Assembly: GCF_036669915.1 (NCBI RefSeq)
Contig: NC_089320.1
Location: forward strand, 15,685,839 to 15,749,838
DNA length: 64,000 bases
DNA from: Pocillopora verrucosa
Lineage: Eukaryota; Cnidaria; Anthozoa; Scleractinia; Pocilloporidae
Direction of reading: 5' to 3'
The position numbers and the translations under genes were made by a program. Positions within the stretch are counted from its first letter, which is position 1; every line of letters starts with the position of its first letter. Under the pieces are notes generated by a model. That model saw only the letters and a program-made list of their open reading frames with translations, made no database searches and was not told where the DNA came from. Shown here piece by piece: positions 48,001 through 57,434 of this stretch.

Positions 48001-51000
48001 TATGCGTAAAGTGCATTTACATCGGTAAATCTCATTATGTCCATTTGTGCAGAGTGCTTCAAATATGACAAAGGAGCGCAGAGGGTAGAAGTCGAGGCTA
48101 CAAAAGTTAACTTGGATGTATGACATTAACAAGTTCTTAAATGACGTTTCGTTTAATTCGAAATAAGCCCCTGGGAATTTTTTGAAAGGCTAGAAAATTG
48201 TACAGGCCTTATGGGTTTGGGCGATTGTTTAAGTCCCTTGCAAAGTTTACTCGAGCTTACTCATTCAAAATACCCCTAGAACTCGATTGATTTCATTCAC
48301 GAACTTATCTAGTGGTTATGACATCGTTATCAACTTATGCATGGATGTCGAAATATTCGAAAAAACTTTAGGCCACAGTTGTTCGAAGGATCGATAACGC
48401 TGGTAACTCTCTCACCAAAGCTAATAACTCTCAGTTATCAAGGGTTGACAACTGGATAGCTCTCTGTCCAGTGTTAATTGCAATACGTTTTGTTTACTTT
48501 TATCCATTAGAAAGCGATTTATCCATTGTCTGGTATTATCCTCCCTTTGAACGCCAGGGCAAAGGGCTGTATAGAGCTCCACTTTAAAAGCCACAAGAAC
48601 GTTTTTCTTTTTACTCTCTCAATTATAAACGACAAAACTAGATCAGTCGTTTTCTTTTTGAGTATGGATATGCTTTGAATTGTTTTCCATTTAGGAGTTC
48701 CCTGGGAATTTCGACAGTTCCACCTCAGTTTCTCACCACCTGAAAAATGAAATTGAGGCGCACAGCATCCGCATAAGGCCGTTTGCTTGGCAGAAGCTTG
48801 TTTGCATGAGATTTGAAGTGTTCGGCTGTCCCATTGAAGGCGCTCCTGGTAAGTTTGTTCAGGCAATACTGAATTAGGTTTTAAGCTTCCACGATCTGGT
48901 AGTCTCCTAATTTGATACTCTCTTGGTCCAACGGCATTCTGCAAGACCTGATGTAACAGCAGAGCCCACTACCTCGTTATCATTGCCTTTCTTACAGAAA
49001 ATTGCATCGACCCCCTTGGTTTGGAGTCTGGGTATATCCCAGATGAAGGTCTAAGTCATAGTGTGGACACTTCCCAAACAGTGTCAAATCCTACTGATAT
49101 CCGCCTGAACAAGAACGTCCCTGGATTTCCCTACGGCTGGCAAGCGTCACTGGGGCAACTGGATTATCTACAGGTGTAGTAGATTACAACAGGGTTTGTT
49201 TAGCATTCTAGAACTGTTTTTACAATGTTATGGTAGATTGAGATGAGAAACATACCAAAGCCATCAATTAGCAATGAAGATCGAAATGACTATAACAACA
49301 TAACAGTTCTTGTACTTTTTGTGATCATTTTATACATTTATATGGTGAGATCGGAAATCACCTAAACATGTCATTTGTCCAAGAAATATTGTGCTGTTGA
49401 CACCTATTTCCTACTGGGCGGACTACATGACGCAATGGCATGATACAAGAGGGTCTCAATGGGGTTAACCGTTAGCCGTAAAACGGCCAAAATATTTAGC
49501 CGTTAGACGTAAAAATTGACAAATTTTAACCGTTAGTCGTAAAAAAAGTTAACCGTAAAAAATATGTCTGGTGGAAACAATGGAAAGGTGTTAACCGTTA
49601 GCCGGAAATTGGCCAAAATTTTAACCGATAGCCGTAAAAGCCATCACCCTATTGAGACCCTCATACAAAGGGGTGAAGCGTAAGGGGAGCGCCTTTTGAT
49701 TAAGCTTCACACTTTACAACCGATAATCAGTATGCAAATTCTCCATTCTGATCTCTATACATTTTCTAAGGTGCTGACAAGGAGAATTCGTTTAACAATC
49801 AAGAGCTCCTTTAGTGGTTGATCATAACTAATATAACTAGACTGAATATAGAAAATCGCAGCGACTAACCAGTAAAAAGAGCATATCACAACAAGCCAAT
49901 GACAACTCAGTCGTGAAATGTCGATGTTTGGCATAGAATTTTACCTTGCCTCAAAACATTTCGTTTTACTTCACTTGGCAGTTTCAAAGAGTATGTTAAC
50001 AATTCACTTCTCCCCCCCACCCTTCAGGTTGACTTTGGCTCATTGCGGAAGGTGACTCGAGTGGCGACGCAGGGGGCAAGTTCGTTCTTTGTAACACGTT
50101 TTCAGCTGAAGTTCAGTAACAACAGTATTGAGTGGTTAGATTATACAGAAAATGGAATCGTTAAGGTAAAGTTGAAAATTTCTAGACGATCTGATTCCTT
50201 TTCACAAAGGCGATATAGAAAGATAAAACGACCTTTCAAATTTAAACGGGAACCAAATTATCGAATTCATTTTTGAAGATTCTAATCCTCACGATATAGC
50301 TAATCAGTTGACGAAAAAATCCCACGCAGGGGGGGAGGGGGTTTACCTCCTAGTTATAGGCTAATGGGGATGTGCTGCTGGATGGGTTCGCATTTTCACG
50401 ACTGGATTGACCACAACAGGGTTACATTTTTAATAGAGTTACGGGAATGGGGTCGCACATTCTCGGGGGTAAAAAAATTCTGGTAAGTAGGGGGTTAGAA
50501 ATGGGAATATTCGCAGTTAAAAAAATGGTCCGATGTGAAATGAAATTAATTGTTTGTGGCTATTCAAATTCTGATCTGCATTAGACTGCTCTTATTTGAG
50601 GAAGATGAAAAACCGGACCACCTTGATAGACGGCTTCAAAATAAAAGCAACAACAATCAACCAAATAAATAAATCCACAACGAAACTAAGGAGCACAACT
50701 CCCTTGTACTTAAAATATAACCATGTCCCTAACAACGCTGGATAAAAACACACTGAAGAGGGAAACGACAGGAATTTGGCCATTTTGCCGATGTTCCAAA
50801 AATGACGAATGTGTTATGGCAACTCTTGTCCTTGATTCTGATTTTCAAGTTGTAATCAATCAACATAACATATTGTCTGGGTCCTATATCCCTTTACGCG
50901 TTCGCAGAGACTATTTTCGTCAGAGACACCATCAGCACCTGAGGAAAGAGTTTGAACCTCAGTGTGGCCATGTAACATCCGCATGCAATCTAATTCTGGT

Positions 51001-53206
51001 CGTTTTTCTGTTGCAGGAGCTGAATGGTCCAAAGAATGGCCAAGAAGCTAAAAATCCGATTCTGGTGAAATTATCTGAGCCATTCACGGCGCGCTATGTG
51101 CGTTTCATTCCCACCAGCGCTCCAGTTCTTAAAGTAATGCGAGCTGAGCTGTATGGCTGCATGGCTGAACTGTTGCCTCCGTTTGGTGGTATGCGAACCT
51201 TCACTCCCTTAATTTCAACATACAAATTATCAGCCCACCTACCCCTCCCCTAGCACAACATTAACCCTAACCTGTTATCAGTTGACTTTTCAGACCCTGC
51301 TGGATTCACAATTCTTAAAAAAACCAATACTTAGTCGAACACGTTTTTTATCGTCAGGTGTCCACGAATACTCTCGGAGGGCCGTACTGTTGGACCCAGA
51401 CTCCGGACGGTTTTATGTCTGCATGTACACTGAGCAAAAGTGAGTAAAAAGTGATTTTCAATAGGTAGAGTACATCTCTTTGAAGAGGTTCTCATTCTAT
51501 GAGTTATCAAATTAATTCTCTTGTTTGCTAGATCAGAGAGCAGCTGTTTCTCCTCGAGTGACGGAATGGATTGGACAGGTAATGTTAAGCTATCAGGGAG
51601 AGCAATGGTTAGCACACTGGAACGGTTAGCGCACTGGAACATTGAATTTTGATGTTCTTGTCAAATATAAAACCCCCGGCAGAGTACCTGTCAATTCAAG
51701 AGAGGCCAGGCGGTCACTAAACGACTTAGCCATGGGTGTGTAAGAAGTCCTTTTGTTACACTCAAGGTCTTCATTACTGATAAATTAGATTATAACTGGG
51801 TAATTGGTGATCACCTCGCCTAGCTTACTTTTAATTCAGTCCCATCTGGTTTAACTTTTTCTTTTATTTTTTTATATGGAGAAAACGTGATGACAACATG
51901 GTTTGGCGGAGGTGAAATTTTTCGTGGACAAACAAAGTCGGGGGCGAAATCACAAAAATTGTAACGTTTTTCCATTCAGCAGTAAAAAGAAAAAGATGCA
52001 GACCTTCTAAAGAACATGATTCAGGGAATGCTCGTGTTAAAATGTTTCTCTCGAACTCGTCCCTTGGAATATCGAGATCCGAGTAAAAAATAAAATTACA
52101 CTTGCTCTCCGAACCAGACAATAGATTTTTAATGTTGGGTCTGTGTTGCACTCATTGAGCAGATGAGCAGAATCAATCGTTTGAATAGTGATGCAAAATA
52201 TTGTGGCTTTTTGACTGTGCCAACTAAAACTCCTTATATGTAATTTACTAGGTCTTGATGAATCCATCGTCAGTATCATTGCTTTCGACCCTACAAATGC
52301 AGCGCTCTTTGGAGTAGACCATAAAATGAACTTTCACCGAAGTACCAATGACGGTGTGACCTGGAAGGTTATTTCCTCCCAATACTTTTATAATTTAAAG
52401 AACGAGACATCCCTGATAATGAGCACAGGGATACCAGAGAACATGGTAACTGCCACGCCCAGTTCATTTTGGTCCGCGACTTCATCGAGTGGAAAGAAGT
52501 GGGGAGGTTGGTAGTTTTAGCATATTAATACTCGACGCAGTGCATGATAGAAAATGAAAAAGCATTTATAACATTCGAGTAGAGCATAATTCCCCAAACC
52601 TTTCATGGTTTCCTTGACAAGTTTCCTCGTTCAAAACCTGAAATCTTTGCTTTTAAGAAAGGAAAAAACCTCGGAAAAATCGTATCTTTGGTTATTCATT
52701 GAGATCAAACCCCGCCAGTCTAAATGCAGCTTAATATACCACGTCATATAGATGTCTCCTCATTTTTTGACCACGTTTCACAACTTTGAAGCCTCTCCTG
52801 TGTTCCGTTTTCCTAGCCTCCCATTAAGGAAAACTAAGTTAACGAGAGTGTCATTCAATTTAAAGAAAATAGGATACTGCTTTACAAAATTAAGCCTATC
52901 TTTCCCAAGTTATACGAAGTCCCACGAAATGATGAACAAATCCAATGCCTGCTTCCATATGAGCGCCTGGATCGTTCCAATTCGCAACCAATTTTCGAAA
53001 CGATTAATTCGGACGATCCGGCGCTCTTATGAAAACAAGAATTACCAACGTCCTCTTGAAAGTGTTCTGCTCGTTCTTTGACTTGTTACTCTTACCAATC
53101 ACAGATCATTTGACTCATTTTAGTTTCTGCGTCAGGCGTACATGTTATGGCCGCTGGCAATAATGAATGGAGTATGGTGGCATTGTGGAAATGCTGCGGA
53201 AACTGA
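42053..53206 (+). CDS. Gene B: tandem paralogue of gene A, secreted two-discoidin Asp-box protein
   Basis: Fifteen exons: 42053-42110, 42803-42843, 44890-44954, 45491-45665, 46097-46307, 46902-47003, 47759-47958, 48695-48848, 48998-49173, 50028-50165, 51017-51188, 51358-51439, 51532-51578, 52252-52506, 53124-53206. They make 1959 nt, 652 aa, with phases agreeing throughout. The upstream ATG at 42042 is followed at once by a stop in its frame, so translation starts at 42053. Exon 1 is a hydrophobic signal peptide (AICFIFFWLNLF). The 41-nt exon 2 is needed to bring phase 1 to phase 0 and is the least certain. Residues ~55-183 match the N-terminal module of A (GVHVTWML, HHIVTPVGLLFYKDY). Discoidin 1 (~184-335) starts GCESALGM and ends VFGC; discoidin 2 (~336-496) starts NCIDPLGLESG and ends ELYGC. 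The C-terminal module (~498-652) has Asp-boxes SSSDGMDW and STNDGVTW and ends ALWKCCGN. Relative to A, discoidin 2 has one extra intron (49174-50027). Many introns carry MITE copies. Confidence 0.87.
42888..43097. mobile_element. ~205-bp MITE, family T1
   Basis: Begins AACCCTTTCC, with the internal blocks ATTCCCTATACCGTTCTCTAG, ACTGACAAGGAGAATTTGTTA and GGGGTGATACTGTAAGGAG, and ends AAAGGGTCAACC. Related copies lie at 45204-45345, 47384-47542, 49706-49829, 56129-56333 and 62409-62615. Confidence 0.8.
43500..43740. repeat. Mixed interspersed repeat fragments
   Basis: Includes CACGGTAACGAATCTTGCAATCTGATTGG, a fragment shared with the repeats at 20580 and 29376. It also includes pieces (TTCCGGCTGGGCAGTATTTT, CCGATAAATAACTT) reminiscent of the palindrome at 44717-44870. 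Boundaries unclear. Confidence 0.45.
44717..44870. mobile_element. Palindromic repeat next to a splice acceptor
   Basis: Arms of about 70 bp: left TATGTTATTTACCGGCT ... GGTCCGTATGGTGAAAAACTG ... GAAAATGCTGCCC (44717-44787), right GGGCAGTATTTTCAAG ... TTTTTCACCATACGGACC ... AGCCGGCAAATAACATA (to 44870). It ends 19 bp before the gene B exon 3 start at 44890, so the acceptor's polypyrimidine tract lies immediately beside it. Confidence 0.85.
45204..45345. mobile_element. T1 MITE, partial
   Basis: Contains ACACCCTAACATCAGTATGTATATTCTCC and GAAAATTTGTTTAATAATC, then decays. Lies in gene B intron 3. Confidence 0.6.
47040..47215 (-). mobile_element. tRNA-derived SINE
   Basis: On the minus strand: GTAGTCCAGTGGTCAGTTCAC (A-box region), GACGACCCGGGTTCTAGTCC (B-box), then a SINE body (GGGGCAAGGCGTTGTGCCC, CTTGAGACGTACGGG) and an A-rich run. 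The head looks like a tRNA but its continuation is a SINE body, so it is not called a tRNA gene. Located in the intron between gene B exons 6 and 7. Confidence 0.75.
47384..47542. mobile_element. T1 MITE, reverse orientation
   Basis: CCTTTGACCCCTAAGAGTGA ... TTTCTCTTTAAGATATCACC ... GAGCGAGAATATTAGGTGAT ... GTTAGGGTGTATAAG, the reverse complement of the order in 42888-43097. Confidence 0.7.
49449..49662. mobile_element. MITE with 17-bp terminal inverted repeats and internal CCGTTAGCCGTAAA repeats
   Basis: Left end GAGGGTCTCAATGGGGT (49449-49465) and right end ACCCTATTGAGACCCTC (49646-49662) are complementary with one mismatch. The direct repeat ATACAA flanks both sides (target-site duplication). 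The body is built from variants of TTAACCGTTAGCCGTAAAA. It lies in the gene B-specific intron 49174-50027. Confidence 0.85.
49706..49829. mobile_element. T1 MITE, 3'-truncated
   Basis: AATCAGTATGCAAATTCTCC ... GTGCTGACAAGGAGAATTCG ... CAATCAAGAGCTCC, the left ~60% of the T1 family. Also within the gene B-specific intron. Confidence 0.7.
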
Positions 53207-53639
53207 TTAACTCACACGATGTATCATATCAAACAGGCCTCTTTAAAGACCTTCTTTCCTCTGTTTGTCTAAGGTCTTGTTTATTAGACTAAATAGTGTA
53301 AGAATTGTAAAATGCATGCCCTTTTAAATGATTATTTTATGACCAAACGAAGGTATCGAAAAAGCGAAGTGGTCGTAATTTAAGGCATGTTCCTCTTGTA
53401 TTTCGTCGAATTGAACACTGGTTTGATGTAATGATAAGTGAATAACGGATTTCCGAAGGGGAAACCACACGAAAAAGAGTTTTTTAAATCTTCATCCCCG
53501 TTATTTGGGCTTTCACCCCCTTCGAACTTGTTCTGGTGGGATTGTTACTCGCCGAATCTTTATGCAGTATCTTTCGCAAGTACGCCATTTCGTCACTCGC
53601 TATGGTTTCTACTTATTTTCTTTGTATTCAGTGAAAGTA

Positions 53640-53649
53640 AATAAATAAA
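53640..53649 (+). terminator. Putative polyadenylation signals of gene B
   Basis: Two overlapping AATAAA hexamers about 435 nt after the gene B stop codon. Confidence 0.45.
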
Positions 53650-55105
53650 CTTTAAGATAAAGTAAGGAGGTTAGAGAGCGAGTGTGCAGATTGAATTGCA
53701 GCCGTTGGTTGCCTCACCTGTAAACACATGATACTTGGAAGAAGGAAAATAAAAAAAAACCCTGCAGCTCCTCGGCAGAAATCAGACAATAAATAGCACT
53801 TCTTTGGTCCACCAGTGATCCAGAAGATTCCATTCATCTTAAAAGTAATTGTGGAAATCGCATTCTTATTTTATTTTCTTACGTCAATGGAGGTCCTCTT
53901 TGAAGACACTTCTACTTCGGAAACTTTTTTTCTTCTCCCGAGGGTGTTCAACTAATTTTGGTTCCTAGTGAGCAACTGCACTAAACATTTGACTAAATCT
54001 TTTCAGCATTTCAACAGCTGACCGCCTATACTTACTGCTTATTTGTCAAGAGAAATTAATCCAATGTGTGGAAACTAAAAACATGATAAATGGAGTGAAA
54101 ATTACTATTCTAAAAACCATTTGACCACGGAAGTTTCGAGTGGATATATCCCATTTTTTTTATTCTTTGTGACGTTGAACTGATTTGCCTGAGTATATCT
54201 CTGTTGATCCATGTAATATTCGTTGTCTAATATCATTAGTCTAGACAGGAGTCATCCTTATATCTATTCTCAGTCCTTCCTATTACATTGCGCATCCCTT
54301 GTGCGCATAAGTTAAAGCGTGATCAGCGCTCGAACTTTTGAAAAGGTTGGTCTGGCCTGGTCACACCGCTGTTCTTCAAGTTCATACGATACAATCAGAC
54401 ATACTCCTTTAACCATTTATCACACAGAAGTGATTACCCTATAACTTCTCTCTATAATATATATACAAATCCAACAAGCGGGTAACGAGAATACTCAAAC
54501 TTATCAGGTAGAAATTGTTGTCTTGGTCTAACACCAAATTCTTGTATTTAATTACCAAGAAATTTTTGTTAGCTAGAAGGGAGAATTTCTAGAACGTTTA
54601 GTTCATACTTGAAATTAAATAACATTGAACAAAAATATTCAATCAGCATGTGAAATACATCATGCTAATCTGCCAGGAATGAGTAACGAACTGATTCGAA
54701 CGCATCCCTACAGTTAACCGTAAGGATGGTTTTGTTTCTCAAGCTCGTTTCTCGTTTTTCACACAGAAAAATTTTGTCCTGAAAATACAGCGGCTTTTGA
54801 TTCGCGTTTTGATTTCGTGTGGTTTTCTTTCTAGAAAATCCATTCTTTTTTCACCTGTTTCATGCGGTCTGTTTTATCTTCGTCCAATCATAAACATAAT
54901 TGCACGAAAAAGATCGTGCATTATTTATGCGTTTATCAAATTTTGTTTCTCGGGGCGAAGCTAAGCATTCGAAACAATAATGTTATCATTGAGAATTGAC
55001 TCACAGGTAATTCTAAGATTGATTTTCTTCTACTCAATCAAGATCTTAATAGAGAAAGGATCCTCACTTTCTAGCTTAATTTTTAAGGAGATGTAACTTT
55101 GTGTT
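53650..55105. other. Intergenic; one MITE-like relic
   Basis: No gene supported. Positions 54420-54610 resemble the 23230-23430 repeat family (ACTTCTCTCTATAATATATAT ... AACACCAAATTCTTG). The remainder is AT-rich spacer that should contain the promoter of the following ORF. Confidence 0.45.
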
Positions 55106-56074
55106 ATGGAAGAAATCACATTACCGCCGGTATTGATAAACCTCATACACAACATTAACAGTCAAGGACACCTCAAAAGTTGGCAACTGAAGAGTACTTT
55201 AGAAACACACTCGTTGACGCTTGAATGGACCAGGACAACTACCTGTAACATCAATGAGTACCAGTCCGTTGGATCAGATTCTACCTTACAGAGCTTAGAA
55301 AAAAAGTCTGATCAAAGTGTTGTCTCAAATGAAGATTGCGGCGACGAATATTCGAGTCAAGCTATTTATGTTACAGAAAAAGATGCAACGTGCGAACACT
55401 CCGATTTTCCTTCGGGACTTCAACGAATTCTGGAAGATGAGGTTGAACTGTACATTAATAACGAATGTGAAACTCCCGAAGCCATGCTGACCGAGGATAA
55501 AATCAAATACGAAACACAAATTTCTTTTCAAGGGGAACCGCGTAAATTCAGTTCAATGAATAAGACACAAGATTGTCGACGAAATTCCGGCTGTAAAGCT
55601 CCGATTCATTCATCACCATTGGAAAACAAAAGATACTTTGCTGATCACACAACTAACGAATTAGCGGATCAAAGAATATCAGGAACACACAGCGACCCCT
55701 TCTTAAAACAAGTCAGTCGCAAAGAACGAGCGCTTTGTTCTTGTGGAGGAGTTTTCTCCTCTCGAAATTCATCTGTTATCCATCTGTTATCGACCTGTCC
55801 TGTTAGCCTATGCTTTCGAATCGAACTCGAATATGACATACAACAAGTGCTAGACAGTTGGCATGGCGACGAAAAAGACATTGGGATGGCCTGGTGGCAA
55901 AGTTATAAGACCAATGGTTTCCCAGATGCTACGACGGCATTAGAAGAAAAACAGGCCAAACAGTTAGAAACGCTGGTGAGCCAGTTTATCCAAAAAGCAA
56001 TGTCACAAAAACTGAAAGATCATAACGGAAATGTGTTTGTGATGATGAGGGGCCTAAAAGATCTTCAAGATTAA
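55106..56074 (+). CDS. Orphan 322-aa protein, apparently intronless
   Basis: A single open frame from ATG 55106 to TAA 56072-56074. The family is not recognised. Residues 1-45 look like a small folded module (LPPVLINLIHNI, then LKSWQLK, then SLTLEW). Residues ~50-200 are polar, acidic and Ser/Thr-rich, probably disordered. Residues ~205-240 hold a compact Cys/His cluster (C211-S-C213, H226, C231, C236) that could bind a metal. Residues ~240-322 are mainly helix-favouring, with a Trp pair (AWWQSY) and a final amphipathic stretch. No signal peptide or membrane segment, so probably intracellular. The length of the frame and the even protein-like composition argue for a real gene. Extra 5' untranslated exons are possible. 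AATAAA occurs about 170 nt after the stop inside a T1 MITE. Function unknown. Confidence 0.7.
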   Translation: MEEITLPPVLINLIHNINSQGHLKSWQLKSTLETHSLTLEWTRTTTCNINEYQSVGSDSTLQSLEKKSDQSVVSNEDCGDEYSSQAIYVTEKDATCEHSDFPSGLQRILEDEVELYINNECETPEAMLTEDKIKYETQISFQGEPRKFSSMNKTQDCRRNSGCKAPIHSSPLENKRYFADHTTNELADQRISGTHSDPFLKQVSRKERALCSCGGVFSSRNSSVIHLLSTCPVSLCFRIELEYDIQQVLDSWHGDEKDIGMAWWQSYKTNGFPDATTALEEKQAKQLETLVSQFIQKAMSQKLKDHNGNVFVMMRGLKDLQD

Positions 56075-56128
56075 CCTCAAAGGGCCGAAAGGAAATTCGC
56101 AGAAAACAACTTAAGAAGCCAAGTCAGT

Positions 56129-56333
56129 TTAACCCTAAGACCCCTTAGAGGGACCAGCATTTCATTTCTTCCCACAATATCACCCCTAAATCACACATTG
56201 AGTTCACGAGAATATGGGAAATAATGATCTAAAGCTAGTGATTGTTAAATAAATTCTCCTTTTCAGCACCTTAGGAATGCATAAAGAGGAGTATGGAGAA
56301 TATGCATACTGATGTTAGGATGTAGAGGGTTAA
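56129..56333. mobile_element. T1 MITE, full length, reverse orientation
   Basis: Begins TTAACCCTAAGACCCCTTAG and ends GATGTAGAGGGTTAA, giving TTAACCCT-type terminal inverted repeats. Internal GGAGAATATGCATACTGATG is the complement of the T1 core. Lies just 3' of the orphan ORF and may supply its polyadenylation signal. Confidence 0.8.
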
Positions 56334-57434
56334 AATGATATTGGTCCATAAACCTCTATGCAAAATTAGACATATGTGTGCGTTCAAACCTAAAGCATGC
56401 AATAGCGACTACTTGAGGTACTGGGGTACGTGTCAAATATACTTTACCGAATTGAATGGGTCTGTAGTAGTTCTAACTAAGGCTTACGAATCAACGTTTT
56501 AAATTGACTCGCAGCAAAGTCCAGCTGTAAAAAAAACTAGTCCAGACACACGACTGAGCTTATGAATTACAAGAGCATCTGATGAACGCTTCATTTAGTC
56601 CATAACAGAGCCATGACAGGTGTAGATAACATACAATTTACAATGAAAATCCATCATTGCAACGCCATACACCTCTTGATTGCAAACGCCTTACAATACG
56701 GTATTTTCCCTGCAGTTGTTTACACTATAATTGAAATTTACGAATAAACATTTACACAATATACAGAGAGTTTTTAGATGGAGAATTTATACAATTGCAC
56801 TACTTATTCCGTTCACAATACAAGACATCTTTCGTTTTCTTTTATTTCAGTGATTGAAGTACACAGTGAGAAAACCTGCAAAAAGTTTTTAGAGGAATGA
56901 ACCCATGAAAAGTTTTCAAAATATAACAAAGAACGCTGAATTACATACATATGAAATGAATGTTTCCGTTTTCATGAAGTAAACCATTTTTGTTTTTTAT
57001 GACCATGACTATTTTAAAACATTGGCTGAAAAGTAACATTAAAGTTAATGTTTCGAGCACTATAAAATATACAGGCTTTTAATTTGAGGATAAAAGAGAT
57101 TATTCCATGGAAAGTGCGCAGGAATAATTTTAATTCACAAGTTGCGATGCATCAAAAAAAAAAAAAAAAGACGAGTGAGTCTTTTATGCATTGCAACGAG
57201 TGAATACAAATCGCTCAAACACTTTCTATAGTATGATGTTTTTCTTTCATACATATTGAGATTTTTCACATTTTAATTCAAAGATCGGAAGCCAATAATT
57301 GTGGAAATACATGGTTCATCTGGTCAAAGACACGAACGATAGTATGTCAGTGTAAAATCTCAGTATTTAAAAATAAGTAACCTTTTTCCCACCCTCCCCC
57401 CCAAAAAGACAAAACAAAACAAAAAAAAACAGTG
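56334..57434. other. Intergenic / 3' UTRs; no gene seen
   Basis: AT-rich sequence between convergent genes, with a poly-A tract near 57153-57170. It presumably includes the 3' UTR of the minus-strand RUN gene. Confidence 0.5.

Noticed and set aside
50723..51016. Upstream part of the 176-codon frame that includes gene B exon 11
   Set aside because: The conserved exon starts after TTGCAG at 51016 and paralogue A agrees; the upstream frame is intronic read-through.
52752..53081. 109-codon frame in the last intron of gene B
   Set aside because: Lies wholly between two well-supported exons; no homology or splice signals.
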